Source of the DNA: Pseudomonadota bacterium
GTDB taxonomy: Bacteria; Pseudomonadota; Alphaproteobacteria; Puniceispirillales; Puniceispirillaceae
Direction: 5' to 3'
Length of the DNA: 64,000 nt
Assembly (NCBI GenBank): GCA_027620495.1
Contig: JAQCEA010000005.1
Location: 62,001-126,000, forward strand
Under the pieces are notes generated by a model. That model searched no databases, was not told the origin of the DNA, and saw nothing but the letters and a program-made list of their open reading frames with translations. Positions 1 to 9,048 of the stretch are shown in pieces (position 1 is the first letter of the stretch; every line of letters starts with the position of its first letter). The translations under genes were made by a program, and so were the position numbers.

Positions 1-237
1 ATCTGGACGTTGTTGATCTATATCGGCGTTGGGTGGCTTGTTGCGTTTCGCATCGTTAACCCATGGCAGCCCGTTGTGCGCATGATTACCGATCTATTGG
101 CCCGTATTCATGAACCGCTGCTGCGTCAGGTACGGCGGTTTTTACCTGATCTAGGCCCGGTCGATATCAGCCCGATTATCTTGTTTCTGGCGGCGCAATT
201 TATCCGCAATCTGTTAATCAGCAGCTTGTCTGGCTAG
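1..237 (+). CDS. YggT family membrane protein (5' end outside window)
   Basis: The reading frame is open to the left edge, so the start codon lies upstream; a TTG at 10 is only an internal codon. The visible 78 residues contain a hydrophobic segment (LIYIGVGWLVAF), an amphipathic linker with ITDLLARIHEPLLRQVRRFLPDLG, and a second hydrophobic segment ending in FIRNLLI. NP, EP-R-RRFLP-LG-D-SPI and the spacing are typical of YggT/YlmG proteins, small inner-membrane proteins linked to cell shape, osmotic tolerance or division-site assembly. No SD or promoter is visible. A HIG1-domain gene follows after about 100 bases on the same strand. The family call is sound; its exact role in this organism is unknown. 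Confidence 0.85.
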   Translation: MWTLLIYIGVGWLVAFRIVNPWQPVVRMITDLLARIHEPLLRQVRRFLPDLGPVDISPIILFLAAQFIRNLLISSLSG

Positions 238-341
238 CCCGGCTAGCGGCGGCGGAATGACGCGCTGTAATTTTGAACAAAGCTTGGTAAAAGAGGTGTG
301 TTGCCACATGCCGCAAGCCAGATAATAAGGAATGCAAAAAA

Positions 342-542
342 ATGAGCTTTGATCAAATCATCCTGATGGTGGCGCTGCTTGCCGTGGCTGGCATTTTGGG
401 CTGGGGCGTGCTGACAATGGCGCGTGGCGGCGACTATAATATCAAAAATTCCAATCGCATCATGCGTTACCGTATTATTTTTCAGGCCATCGCCCTGATC
501 ATCATTTTGGGGTTAATGTGGTGGCGGCGTACCGGGTCATAG
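342..542 (+). CDS. HIG1-domain twin-transmembrane protein
   Basis: A 66-residue protein with two membrane segments (about residues 5-25 and 45-61) joined by a short polar loop, ending in WWRRTG. This layout and the RGG...N-KNSNRIMRYRI loop match the HIG1/twin-transmembrane family of alphaproteobacteria, related to mitochondrial Rcf1, which assists cytochrome oxidase. AAGGA lies about nine bases before the ATG, supporting this start. It lies just upstream of the cobalamin adenosyltransferase, a common alphaproteobacterial arrangement. A link to respiratory complexes is known for the mitochondrial relatives only and is inference here. Confidence 0.85.
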   Translation: MSFDQIILMVALLAVAGILGWGVLTMARGGDYNIKNSNRIMRYRIIFQAIALIIILGLMWWRRTGS

Positions 543-602
543 ACCCCTCTTTTTACCGGGCCGCTTGGTCGTGCTGAAAAACAAAAAGCTGGAACAAAAA
601 CA

Positions 603-1172
603 ATGGTAAAACTGAACAAAATCTATACGCGCACAGGCGATTCAGGCGAAACCAGTCTGGTCAATGGCATGCGGGTGTCAAAACATGCCCGCCGCCCATC
701 AGCATTTGGCGAAATTGACGAGGCAAATTCAGTCATCGGTCTGGCCCGGTTGCATTGCACCGACAACGCTGAAGCTGATGACATGCTGGCACGTATTCAA
801 AATGACCTGTTTGATCTTGGCGCGGATATTGCCACGCCGGAAACCGACAAGCCGGCTTTGCGAATCACCGAATCGCAGGTCAGCCGCCTTGAAGCAGAAA
901 TCGATCGGATGAATGATGATTTAGAACCGCTAAATTCATTTATTCTGCCCGGCGGCAGTGCCGCATCGGCATGGCTGCATCTGGCCCGCACGGTCATCCG
1001 CCGCGCCGAACGCCACATGACCGAACTGGCCGCAGAAGAAGTGGTCAATCAAGCGGCGATGCATTATGTAAACCGGCTATCAGATCATTTGTTCGTGCTA
1101 GCGCGGCGGTTGAATAATAATGGCAAAACCGACATTTTATGGCGTCCCGGTGAAAATTCTGGGCAGAATTAG
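603..1172 (+). CDS. Cob(I)alamin adenosyltransferase, PduO type
   Basis: Transfers the 5'-deoxyadenosyl group of ATP to cob(I)alamin to form adenosylcobalamin. At 189 residues it has the family's usual length. The N-terminal ATP loop KIYTRTGDSGETSL (residues 6-19), the GEIDEANS segment and the C-terminal RTVIRRAERH and YVNRLSDHLF motifs are all present, with the conserved Arg and Glu of the ATP site. It is cytosolic and probably a trimer, as in its relatives. It sits between the HIG1 protein and etfBA on the same strand. Adenosylcobalamin would serve enzymes such as methylmalonyl-CoA mutase or ribonucleotide reductase, neither of which is in this window. Confidence 0.93.
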   Translation: MVKLNKIYTRTGDSGETSLVNGMRVSKHARRPSAFGEIDEANSVIGLARLHCTDNAEADDMLARIQNDLFDLGADIATPETDKPALRITESQVSRLEAEIDRMNDDLEPLNSFILPGGSAASAWLHLARTVIRRAERHMTELAAEEVVNQAAMHYVNRLSDHLFVLARRLNNNGKTDILWRPGENSGQN

Positions 1173-1255
1173 ACAGGTTTTTATATGCACGGCCTGCTTT
1201 AACATGGCCATAGACAGTTTGGCTCTGAATCATTTGGCGATATGAGGAGAATGAC

Positions 1256-2005
1256 ATGAAAGTTTTGGTCCCGGTCAAACGGGTGATTGACTATAACGTA
1301 AAGGTGCGCGTCAAAGCTGATAATAGCGGCGTTGAACTTGCCAATGTGAAAATGGCGATGAACCCGTTTGATGAAATTGCTGTTGAACAGGCCCTGCGTC
1401 TGAAAGAAGCTGGTGGTGCCGAAGAGGTTATCGTTGTATCGATCGGCCCAGCGCAAAATCAAGAAACCATCCGCACCGGCTTGGCCATGGGGGCTGATCG
1501 CGGCATCCATATCGAAGCATCGCATGATATCGAACCTCTGGCCGTTGCCAAACTGTTGAAAGCTGTTGTCGAACGGGAAAATCCGGGCCTTGTATTGGTT
1601 GGCAAACAGGCCATTGACGATGATTGCAACCAAACAGGACAGATGCTGGCCGCCTTGCTTGGCTGGGCCCAAGGTACATTTGTATCAGCCTTGGACGTGG
1701 CGGGTGACAAAGCAAAAATCGTACGCGAAGTCGATGGCGGGCTTGAACATCTGGAAATCAAGATGCCAGCGATTGTGTCTGTCGATCTTCGACTGAATGA
1801 GCCACGCTATGCGTCACTGCCAAATATCATGAAAGCCAAGAAAAAGCCGCTTGATAGCCTGACAGTTGATGATCTTGGTGTTGATATCAAGCCGCGGCTG
1901 ACCATCGTCAAGGTCGAAGAACCAGCCGCACGCGAAGCCGGCATCAAAGTAGCAGACGTAAAAGAGCTTGTTGAAAAACTCAAAAATGAAGCAAAGGTGA
2001 TATAA
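1256..2005 (+). CDS. etfB: Electron transfer flavoprotein, beta subunit
   Basis: Beta subunit (249 aa) of ETF, which takes electrons from acyl-CoA and other flavin dehydrogenases and passes them to ETF-ubiquinone oxidoreductase. It begins [20 protein letters not shown] and carries the [16 protein letters not shown] segment, the AMP-binding [12 protein letters not shown] region and the family signature [23 protein letters not shown] strong SD (GAGGAGA) precedes the ATG. The stop is two bases from the etfA start, so the pair is translationally coupled and presumably forms a 1:1 heterodimer. Confidence 0.97.
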   Translation: MKVLVPVKRVIDYNVKVRVKADNSGVELANVKMAMNPFDEIAVEQALRLKEAGGAEEVIVVSIGPAQNQETIRTGLAMGADRGIHIEASHDIEPLAVAKLLKAVVERENPGLVLVGKQAIDDDCNQTGQMLAALLGWAQGTFVSALDVAGDKAKIVREVDGGLEHLEIKMPAIVSVDLRLNEPRYASLPNIMKAKKKPLDSLTVDDLGVDIKPRLTIVKVEEPAAREAGIKVADVKELVEKLKNEAKVI

Positions 2006-2007
2006 TC

Positions 2008-2940
2008 ATGAGCATTCTTGTTTTTTGCGATCATGATAATGGTCAGTTTGGTGCCGCGACATTAAACGCGGTCAGCGCCGCCCAGAAAATTGGTGGTGAT
2101 ATTCATCTATTGGTCGCTGGCGATGCGTCAGGCAAAATCGCCGCACAAGCAGCGGCGGTTTCTGGTTTGGCCAAGGTTTTGGTGGCTGATGGTGCCGAAT
2201 ATGCGCATGGACTGGCAGAAAATCTGGCACCGTTAATCTGTAATTTGGCCAGCCAATACAGCCATATTCTGGCACCAGCGACAACAACCGGCAAAAATAT
2301 CATGCCACGGGTTGCCGCGCTTTTGGATGTCATGCAGATTTCCGATATTATCAAAGTTGATGATGCCAATACGTTCCAGCGGCCAATTTATGCGGGCAAC
2401 GCATTATCGACCGTCCGTTCGGATGAAGCCATTAAGATCATCACGGTTCGTAGCACAGCATTTGAAGCCGCCGCCGCCGAAGGCGGATCAGCCGCGATCG
2501 AAACCATTAGCAATAATGGCGATTCGGGTTTGTCATTCTATGTCAAATCTGAACTATCTAGCTCTGAACGTCCGGAATTGACCTCGGCACCAATTGTTAT
2601 TTCAGGTGGGCGCGGTATGCAGGACGGGGCAAATTTTGCCATGCTTGAAAAAGTGGCTGACAAGCTTGGTGCCGCCGTTGGTGCATCGCGTGCGGCGGTT
2701 GATGCCGGGTTTGTGCCAAATGATTACCAAGTCGGCCAGACCGGCAAGGTTGTCGCCCCTGACCTCTATGTGGCCGTTGGCATTTCGGGTGCGATCCAGC
2801 ATCTAGCTGGCATGAAGGACAGCAAGGTGATTGTTGCCATCAATAAGGATGACGAGGCACCAATTTTTCAGGTGGCGGATTTTGGGCTTGTTGCCGATCT
2901 GTTCGAAGCGGTGCCAGAACTTGAAAAGGAACTTGGCTAA
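2008..2940 (+). CDS. etfA: Electron transfer flavoprotein, alpha subunit
   Basis: Alpha subunit (310 aa), which holds FAD. The C-terminal FAD domain is clear: SGGRGM near residue 197, then [20 protein letters not shown] and the [15 protein letters not shown] segment, ending with the [16 protein letters not shown] motif. The N-terminal half is the degenerate ETF domain that packs against EtfB. It follows etfB with a two-base gap and is closed by a rho-independent terminator at about 2979-3011, so etfBA ends the transcription unit. In many alphaproteobacteria a 3-hydroxybutyryl-CoA dehydrogenase gene comes next; none is here. Confidence 0.97.
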   Translation: MSILVFCDHDNGQFGAATLNAVSAAQKIGGDIHLLVAGDASGKIAAQAAAVSGLAKVLVADGAEYAHGLAENLAPLICNLASQYSHILAPATTTGKNIMPRVAALLDVMQISDIIKVDDANTFQRPIYAGNALSTVRSDEAIKIITVRSTAFEAAAAEGGSAAIETISNNGDSGLSFYVKSELSSSERPELTSAPIVISGGRGMQDGANFAMLEKVADKLGAAVGASRAAVDAGFVPNDYQVGQTGKVVAPDLYVAVGISGAIQHLAGMKDSKVIVAINKDDEAPIFQVADFGLVADLFEAVPELEKELG

Positions 2941-2978
2941 TCTGATAGCCAGCATGGGCTGGGTATAGGATCAGTATG

Positions 2979-3011
2979 AAAAGGCGGCGTCATTGGCGCT
3001 GCCTTTTTTAT
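2979..3011 (+). terminator. Rho-independent terminator of etfBA
   Basis: An 11-bp stem (2981-2991 with 2995-3005, two G-T wobbles) with a three-base loop is followed by a run of T. It lies 40 bases after the etfA stop and before the convergent tlpA gene. Confidence 0.85.
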
Positions 3012-3076
3012 ATGCCTATATCGCGGTTGGCTGAGACGTTTTAAGATCATTTGGCTTTTGCCGGTTTCGGTTCAGA

Positions 3077-3718
3077 TCATGTGGCCTTAAATAAATTGGC
3101 CTTGGATGATATGCTTGCGGCTGTGACAAACCCGCGGATTTCAGACTGCATCTGGTCTTCATGCCATTCACGCGGCCCCACATATACCACGCAGGTTTGC
3201 TGGTCAGCCGAAAGCAAAAAGCTTGTTGGCAGGCCGGTCACGCCCATTTCGCGTGATAATGCCGCTTTTGGATCAAACCCAAGGCGCGGTGTCGTCACGC
3301 CATTTGCCTGCAATACGGGCAACGCCTTGTTAACGCCGCCACGATCCACCGAAATTAACACCACATCAATCCCGTCAGGATGCAATTGTTCGGCGGCCAT
3401 TTGCAAAGACGGCATCTCGGCAATACATGGGGCGCACCAGCTGGCCCAAAAATTTATCAAAAACGGCCGCCCCCGCAAACTGTCCAGCGTAAATGATTTT
3501 CCATCTTCATCGGTCACCAGTTGGGTCATTGGCGGTGCGGCTTTTATATTTTGCCCAGTTGACACCGCAAGGGTTGCCGCCCGTGCGCTGGCCAAAGGCG
3601 ACATCACGCTGCCCGCATACCAGCCGGCCCAGGCGGCAAGGCCAGCCGATAAAAACCAGCGCCGCGGCGGCTGTGCGGTTTTTGGCTGAAAATTCATCGA
3701 AAGCCGCGTATAAAACAT
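3077..3718 (-). CDS. tlpA: TlpA-family thiol:disulfide redoxin
   Basis: A 213-residue protein with an N-terminal membrane anchor (about residues 21-40 after a basic stretch with RR) and a periplasmic thioredoxin fold. The redox centre is WASWCAPC at residues 91-98, followed by the family's EMPSLQ helix; the cis-proline region is [10 protein letters not shown]. TlpA proteins reduce periplasmic cysteines, for example during cytochrome oxidase copper-centre or cytochrome c assembly. An ATG 21 bases downstream (MNFQ) is an alternative start. It is divergent from argH with only 18 bases between starts, so its promoter must overlap the argH coding region. The family is certain; the client is not known. 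Confidence 0.9.
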   Translation of the reverse strand: MFYTRLSMNFQPKTAQPPRRWFLSAGLAAWAGWYAGSVMSPLASARAATLAVSTGQNIKAAPPMTQLVTDEDGKSFTLDSLRGRPFLINFWASWCAPCIAEMPSLQMAAEQLHPDGIDVVLISVDRGGVNKALPVLQANGVTTPRLGFDPKAALSREMGVTGLPTSFLLSADQQTCVVYVGPREWHEDQMQSEIRGFVTAASISSKANLFKAT

Positions 3719-3736
3719 AGGCCTGTCCTAATCCAT

Positions 3737-5167
3737 ATGGTTGCAAAGATGACAAAACAAAAACCTACATCAAATGATGCCACAAAATCCAGCATCTGGG
3801 GTGGCCGTTTTGCATCTGGCCCCTCGCAGCTGATGCAGGATATCAACGCCTCTATCAGCTATGACCAGCGGCTATACCAACAGGACATCGCCGGATCAAA
3901 GGCACATGCGACAATGCTGGCCGCTTGCGGCATCATTACATCTGCAGATTGTGACGCGATTCACAAGGGGCTTGGGCAGATTGCGATTGAGATTGAACAG
4001 GGAAAATTTGTCTTTTCAGATTCGCTTGAAGATATTCATATGAATATTGAATCACGTCTTGCCGAATTGATTGGCGAACCAGCACGCCGTCTGCATACCG
4101 CCCGGTCGCGTAACGATCAAGTGGCGACAGATTTCAAATTATGGGTGCGCGATGCCATCGATGCGATTGATCACGCACTGGCAGATATGCAGATTGCGCT
4201 GATCGACAAGGCCACCAACCATGCCGATATGGTCATGCCCGGATTTACCCATTTGCAGACCGCACAACCTGTCACATTTGGGTTTCATCTGATGGCCTAT
4301 GTTGAAATGTTGGGACGAGACCGGGGGCGTTTTGCCGACGCCCGCATCCGTCTGAATGAAAGTCCACTTGGCGCGGCCGCCCTTGCTGGCACATCATTTC
4401 CAACCGATCGGCATATGACCGCGGCGGCACTTGGCTTTGACCGGCCAGCGGCAAATGCCATGGACGCAGTATCCGATCGCGATTTTGCGCTTGAATTTCT
4501 GGCCGCCGCCGCCATCTGTGCGGTTCATCTATCACGTTTTGCCGAAGAACTTGTCATCTGGTCGTCAGATCGATTTGGGTTTATCAGCCTGTCTGATGCC
4601 TTTACCACCGGATCATCGATTATGCCGCAAAAGCGTAACCCGGATGCGGCCGAACTTGTCCGGGCCAAGCCCGGCCGCATTATCGGTGCGTTAAATGGCT
4701 TGTTGATTGTCTTAAAAGGCCTGCCACTTGCCTATGGAAAAGATATGCAGGAAGACAAGGAGGGTGTTTTTGACGCCGCTGATTCGCTTGGCATTGCCAT
4801 TGCCGCCACCACCGGCATGATCCGCGATTTGACAGCCAAACCAGATGCCATGTTGGCGGCGTTGCAACAAGGCTTTCCAACCGCCACCGATCTGGCCGAT
4901 TATATGGTGCGCGAACTTGGCATGCCATTTCGCGAGGCACATCATGCCAGCGGCGCGATTGTTGCCACCGCCGCCGCAAAAGGCGTTGATATAGAGGCGC
5001 TGAGCCTTGCAGAATTGCAGGCCGTAGAGCCGCGTATCAAACCAGATATTATCGGACAGCTTTCCGTGGCAAGCGCGGTGGCCGCCCGTACCAGCTTTGG
5101 TGGCACCGCACCAGATGAAGTGCGCGCCCGGATCGCCGATGCCAAACAACGTTTTGGACTGGAATAA
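3737..5167 (+). CDS. argH: Argininosuccinate lyase
   Basis: Splits argininosuccinate into arginine and fumarate, the last step of arginine synthesis. At 476 aa it has normal length. The fumarase/aspartase superfamily signature [12 protein letters not shown] occurs near residue 292, and [13 protein letters not shown] near residue 116 and the [10 protein letters not shown] segment are standard ArgH motifs. The first 18 or so residues are extra polar sequence; an ATG at 3749 is a possible later start, and no clear SD decides. It heads an argH-lptM-lysA cluster common in proteobacteria. Confidence 0.97.
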   Translation: MVAKMTKQKPTSNDATKSSIWGGRFASGPSQLMQDINASISYDQRLYQQDIAGSKAHATMLAACGIITSADCDAIHKGLGQIAIEIEQGKFVFSDSLEDIHMNIESRLAELIGEPARRLHTARSRNDQVATDFKLWVRDAIDAIDHALADMQIALIDKATNHADMVMPGFTHLQTAQPVTFGFHLMAYVEMLGRDRGRFADARIRLNESPLGAAALAGTSFPTDRHMTAAALGFDRPAANAMDAVSDRDFALEFLAAAAICAVHLSRFAEELVIWSSDRFGFISLSDAFTTGSSIMPQKRNPDAAELVRAKPGRIIGALNGLLIVLKGLPLAYGKDMQEDKEGVFDAADSLGIAIAATTGMIRDLTAKPDAMLAALQQGFPTATDLADYMVRELGMPFREAHHASGAIVATAAAKGVDIEALSLAELQAVEPRIKPDIIGQLSVASAVAARTSFGGTAPDEVRARIADAKQRFGLE

Positions 5168-5222
5168 ATGAGTTATGCGCCCGGTAAAGGCCAGCATTGC
5201 CACTGGCGGTAAAGGAGATTTT

Positions 5223-5351
5223 ATGATGCAACGCAAAATAGTGATGGCCAGTTTATGCGCCTTGCTTGTGATCGCCGGATTAAGCAGTTGCGGCAAACGC
5301 GGCGACCCCTATCGCCCGTCTGAAATCCCCACCCAGCAGACCAACAGCTAG
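5223..5351 (+). CDS. lptM: Small lipoprotein, LptM/YifL-like
   Basis: A 42-codon gene. After an ATG ATG start (SD AAAGGAG just before) come a basic n-region (QRK), a hydrophobic stretch, then LSSCGKRGDPYRP: a lipobox (LSSC) whose cysteine is followed by the short G-x-K/R-G-D/P-x-Y-x-P motif that defines LptM (formerly YifL). In E. coli LptM is an outer-membrane lipoprotein that helps LptD fold and form correct disulfides in the LPS translocon. Its place between argH and lysA is the conserved setting for such lipoproteins. The lipoprotein call is direct; the LptM role rests on motif and context. Confidence 0.8.
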   Translation: MMQRKIVMASLCALLVIAGLSSCGKRGDPYRPSEIPTQQTNS

Positions 5352-5405
5352 CCGTGACCGGCCAATCCCATCAGCCCCGCATTATCCGCATAAAGGATCT
5401 TTGAC

Positions 5406-6668
5406 ATGTCTGCATTCTACCGCGATGCCCACAACCATCTGACCATTGATGGCGTATCGCTTGATGGGCTGATGGCAGAATTTGGTAGCCCGCTATATGT
5501 CTATTCAGGTGCCGGGCTAGAACGTGCCTTTACCGCATTTCAAGCCGCCGTTGCGCCGGTTTCCGGCAAGGTGCATTTTGCGCTTAAAGCCAATTCTGCA
5601 CTTGGTGTGATTGCGCTTTTGGCCCGGTGCGGGGCGGGGGCTGATATTGTTTCGGCTGGCGAATTGGCACGGGCATTGGCCGCTGGTATCGCGGCCGGAG
5701 ATGTGGTGTTTTCTGGCGTTGGAAAAACCGCGGCAGATATCCGCGCGGCACTGGCCGCTGGCATCGGCCAGCTTAACGCCGAATCGGCTGAAGAGGTGGC
5801 GCAAATCAGCGCTGTCGCCGCGGCAATGGGGGTTGTCGCACCGGTGGCATTGCGGGTGAATGTGGATGTTGATGCGGGCACCCATGCAAAAATTTCAACA
5901 GGCCAGCGCAGCAACAAATTTGGCATTTCAACCGACCAGCGCGAGGCCGCCAGCCTCTATGCCAGCATTGATGCCGACCCACATATCAAACCGATGGGGC
6001 TGGCCGTTCATATCGGTTCGCAAATTTGCGATCTGGCACCATTTGAGCGGGCATATGCAGCACTTCTTGATGTCGCCAATGGATTGCGTGCCAGCGGGCT
6101 AGATGTGCCTTGTCTTGATCTTGGCGGCGGCGTTGGCGTCGATTACCAGCAGGCAAGCGACACAGATTTCAGCGCCTATGGCGCGCTGGTGACACGGCTA
6201 TTCAAAGATAGTGGTTTTGCCCTTGGTTTTGAACCGGGGCGGGCCATTGCGGCAAATAACGGCGCGTTATTGACCGAAGTCATCTATGTCAAACAAGGCG
6301 ATAACAAAAGATTCGTCATTGTCGACGCGGCGATGAATGACCTGATCCGCCCGACACTTTATGACGCCTATCACCCGATTGTCACGCTGGCCCCACCCCA
6401 AAACACAATCGGCAAGGCCGATATTGTTGGGCCAGTTTGTGAAACAGGTGATTATCTGGGGCTTGACCGGGATATGCCGACACTTGCCGCCGGTGACAAG
6501 CTAGCGGTTTTGTCAGCCGGTGCCTATGGCGCGGTGATGGCCTCTTCCTATAACACCCGTCCGCCAGCTGGCGAAGTGCTGGTACATGATGGCAAGGCGC
6601 ATTTGTTACGCCCGGCCCGGTCATTTGACAGCCTGCTCGCTGAAGAAACCATTCCAGTTTTTGACTAA
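5406..6668 (+). CDS. lysA: Diaminopimelate decarboxylase
   Basis: PLP enzyme that decarboxylates meso-diaminopimelate to L-lysine. The 420-residue protein has the group IV decarboxylase layout: PLP lysine K61 in HFALKANSALG, the HIGSQ segment, the glycine-rich phosphate site LGGGVGV, FEPGRAI, and the substrate-binding CETGDYLG with the downstream GAYGAVMASSYN signature. AAGGA sits eight bases before the ATG. It ends the argH-lptM-lysA cluster, with a short hairpin just after its stop. dapF of the same pathway is at about 58 kb. Confidence 0.97.
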   Translation: MSAFYRDAHNHLTIDGVSLDGLMAEFGSPLYVYSGAGLERAFTAFQAAVAPVSGKVHFALKANSALGVIALLARCGAGADIVSAGELARALAAGIAAGDVVFSGVGKTAADIRAALAAGIGQLNAESAEEVAQISAVAAAMGVVAPVALRVNVDVDAGTHAKISTGQRSNKFGISTDQREAASLYASIDADPHIKPMGLAVHIGSQICDLAPFERAYAALLDVANGLRASGLDVPCLDLGGGVGVDYQQASDTDFSAYGALVTRLFKDSGFALGFEPGRAIAANNGALLTEVIYVKQGDNKRFVIVDAAMNDLIRPTLYDAYHPIVTLAPPQNTIGKADIVGPVCETGDYLGLDRDMPTLAAGDKLAVLSAGAYGAVMASSYNTRPPAGEVLVHDGKAHLLRPARSFDSLLAEETIPVFD

Positions 6669-6690
6669 GCGCTTTTGAATGGGCGCTTTT
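6667..6690 (+). terminator. Probable terminator after lysA
   Basis: A 6-bp stem AAGCGC/GCGCTT with a ten-base loop is followed by four T. It overlaps the lysA stop codon and lies before the convergent zinc-ribbon gene. The stem is short, so strength is uncertain. Confidence 0.5.
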
Positions 6691-6701
6691 AACAAGGCTC
6701 C

Positions 6702-7352
6702 CTAGCGATATAAACGATTGGCAAGCGGCGTCACCGTCACATGCGCCTCGCGGCCAGCCTCAACAGCAAGTTGCACAAAAAACCCGCTTTCAGCCTGGGC
6801 ATCAATAACATCATCATCTGGCCGGATCACCGTTTCCTGCATAATCATGCCATCTGCACCGCGCACCGTCACCCGCAGATCAGCCGCATGCGTGCGCCAC
6901 ATACCGATATTTCGCAACCCGCCAGATAACCGCATCGTATCGCCAACATAGCTGGCATTAAGCCCCACTACCTGAAGCTGGGCCACCGCCGGGCGTATCG
7001 ACAAGCCGATTCGATCAAACCCATTGATCAAAAACGGTAGATAGGCCGTGATCATACCCCGGTTCATAATGACACCGCTGGCAAGGCTGGCCGCAAGCAG
7101 CGCCGCCAAACATAGTTTCCACAGATGTTTCAGCCGATCACGGGCCATTGATAGCGGGGTGACAGCATACCCGGGCGACCCAGCACCCCCGCCATCTGCC
7201 GATTTTTCATCAGGCTGATTGGCAGACGGCAACACCGGCGATGCGATCCAGACATGGTGACATATCGAACAGCGCACAGTCTGGCCATCCTGCGGAATCA
7301 GATCGGCATCAACCCGAAAAATTGTCGTACAATGCGGGCAAGTCAAAAGCAT
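6702..7352 (-). CDS. MJ0042-type zinc-ribbon membrane protein
   Basis: A 216-residue protein. The N-terminus has a small zinc ribbon with cysteines 5, 8, 28 and 31 (CPHC ... CSIC), of the MJ0042/DUF3426 kind. A low-complexity linker leads to a membrane segment at about residues 77-95, then an extracytoplasmic domain with repeated polar beta-strand-like stretches that resembles the FxLYD/DUF3426 domain. Function is unknown. In many alphaproteobacteria this gene stands next to ftsE-ftsX, but here the next gene is a YdcF protein on the other strand. Confidence 0.75.
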   Translation of the reverse strand: MLLTCPHCTTIFRVDADLIPQDGQTVRCSICHHVWIASPVLPSANQPDEKSADGGGAGSPGYAVTPLSMARDRLKHLWKLCLAALLAASLASGVIMNRGMITAYLPFLINGFDRIGLSIRPAVAQLQVVGLNASYVGDTMRLSGGLRNIGMWRTHAADLRVTVRGADGMIMQETVIRPDDDVIDAQAESGFFVQLAVEAGREAHVTVTPLANRLYR

Positions 7353-7508
7353 GCAAACACCCCGGTAAATTAGTATAGTCTAATTGAATCTACCCTGATC
7401 AATGGATCATGCCAAATATCATTGTCGTTCATGGCTGGTAACGGGCATATCTGCTTGGTAAACTAGGGGTTAGGGTATCGATCGCCGGGGCCGGATAATG
7501 CAAAATAC

Positions 7509-8123
7509 ATGGCACAACGCATGACAAACAACGCCAAAACCCGGGTGCAGCAGGCCAAAACCATGCTCATTGGCTGTGCTGTGCTGGCGGCGATTTTCAT
7601 ATCTGGCTTGCAATATTTCGTATTGAATTTACCGCGGCAAATGGAATCCCCGGCCCGTCAAAGCGATGGCATTGTGGTGATCACTGGCGGCCAGCAACGT
7701 CTTGATGCTGGCCTGACGCTATTGGCCACTGGCACCGCGTCAAAATTATTAATATCGGGGGTTGGCACCGGTCTGAGCAAAGTGATTCTGGCCAATGATT
7801 TACAGCTGGATCAGACCCAGCGTGATTTGCTGATCTGTTGTGCTGAACTTGAATTTGCGGCGCATGATACGCGTGGCAATGCACGGGCCGCGCGGCACTG
7901 GGCTGAAACCAACAATCTTGCATCGCTGGTTCTAGTGACGGCCAATTATCATATGCCACGTGCCAGATTGGCGTTTGAACATGAAATGCCGCATATCGAT
8001 TTACACTATTGGCCAGTCAGCCCAGATGATTTGCACATTGATAGCTGGTGGAAAGATCCGGGGCTAGTTCGGCTTTTGGCCCGCGAATATGCAAAATTTC
8101 TGGCAGAATTTATCCGGCTGTAA
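7509..8123 (+). CDS. YdcF/SanA-family DUF218 protein
   Basis: A 204-residue protein with one N-terminal membrane segment (about residues 20-40) and a DUF218 domain: DGIVVITGGQQRLDAGL, the TKLLISG-like TASKLLISGVGTG segment, the DTRGNA acidic-arginine motif and the ANYHMPRARLAF signature. Family members such as ElyC and SanA affect envelope integrity; the enzymatic activity is not established. It is convergent with tyrA, 15 bases apart. A second, longer paralogue lies at 54935-55726. Confidence 0.88.
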   Translation: MAQRMTNNAKTRVQQAKTMLIGCAVLAAIFISGLQYFVLNLPRQMESPARQSDGIVVITGGQQRLDAGLTLLATGTASKLLISGVGTGLSKVILANDLQLDQTQRDLLICCAELEFAAHDTRGNARAARHWAETNNLASLVLVTANYHMPRARLAFEHEMPHIDLHYWPVSPDDLHIDSWWKDPGLVRLLAREYAKFLAEFIRL

Positions 8124-8138
8124 CAGCAAGCCGGGCGA

Positions 8139-9017
8139 TCAATCCTGACCAGCGTCAATGATCGAGCGCCGAATTTCGCGCGTGCGGGAAAATAAATCTT
8201 CCAGCTTATCACCCTCCTGCCAGCGGATCGCCCGTTGCAAGTAAGATAAATCTTCGGAAAAGCGCTGTAACATCTCCAGCACCGCTTCGTCATTATTCAA
8301 AAACACATCGCGCCACATCACCGGGTCCGAGGCGGCAATACGGGTGAAATCCCGAAACCCAGAGGCAGAAAACCGGATCACATCATTTTTCAATTGCTGT
8401 TCCAAATCAACCGCCGTGCCAACAATGGTATAGGCGATCAAATGCGGCAAATGCGAAGTCAATGCCAGCACCTTGTCATGATAATCTGGGGCCATCCGTT
8501 CAACCACGGAACCCAGCCCGGTGATAAATGATTCAAATTGCAACACCGCTGATTCGGGCGCGTCTAATGGCAATATAATCCAATAGCGGCCATCAAACAG
8601 ATGCGCGATACCAGCCTGTGGCCCAGAATGTTCGGTACCAGCCAGCGGATGCGACGGCAACCAGATGATGGATTCATTCAGATGCGGGGCGACATCACGC
8701 AATACCGACCGTTTGGTTGACCCGGTATCGGTCAACACCGCCCCCAGTTTCATATGTGGCGCTATGGTCTTGGCAACCGCCCCCACTGCGCCAACCGGCA
8801 CCGCCATAATCACTAGATCAGCATCGGCAACTGCCGCGGCGGCGGTGTCTGCGACTTCGTCAACAAGCTGCAAGCTGGCAACATCCGCCATAGCCGCCGG
8901 ATCGGCATCATACCCAGCCATCACCGCGGCAAGGCCCGCACGACGGCTAGCAAGCGCAATCGATGCCCCGATCAGCCCCATCCCGATAATCGCAATTTTG
9001 TTATAAATTACCGCCAT
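8139..9017 (-). CDS. tyrA: Prephenate/arogenate dehydrogenase
   Basis: NAD(P)-dependent oxidative decarboxylation of prephenate or arogenate towards tyrosine. The 292-residue protein has an N-terminal Rossmann motif GMGLIGAS (12-19), the acidic residue ending strand two (GYDAD), TDTGSTK near residue 98 and the active-site PSHPLAGTEHSGP at 121-133 with its catalytic histidine. The C-terminal helical dimer domain includes the LTSHLPHL motif. It is last in a methyltransferase-chorismate mutase-tyrA run on the minus strand. Sequence alone does not decide between prephenate and arogenate. Confidence 0.92.
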   Translation of the reverse strand: MAVIYNKIAIIGMGLIGASIALASRRAGLAAVMAGYDADPAAMADVASLQLVDEVADTAAAAVADADLVIMAVPVGAVGAVAKTIAPHMKLGAVLTDTGSTKRSVLRDVAPHLNESIIWLPSHPLAGTEHSGPQAGIAHLFDGRYWIILPLDAPESAVLQFESFITGLGSVVERMAPDYHDKVLALTSHLPHLIAYTIVGTAVDLEQQLKNDVIRFSASGFRDFTRIAASDPVMWRDVFLNNDEAVLEMLQRFSEDLSYLQRAIRWQEGDKLEDLFSRTREIRRSIIDAGQD

Positions 9018-9048
9018 AACGTCACTTACCTGTCACTTTGATGAAGCC

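Noticed and set aside
3051-3689. 212-aa open frame on the + strand opposite tlpA
   Set aside because: It is a shadow of tlpA, whose minus-strand frame has clear redoxin motifs; the + frame has no recognisable domain.
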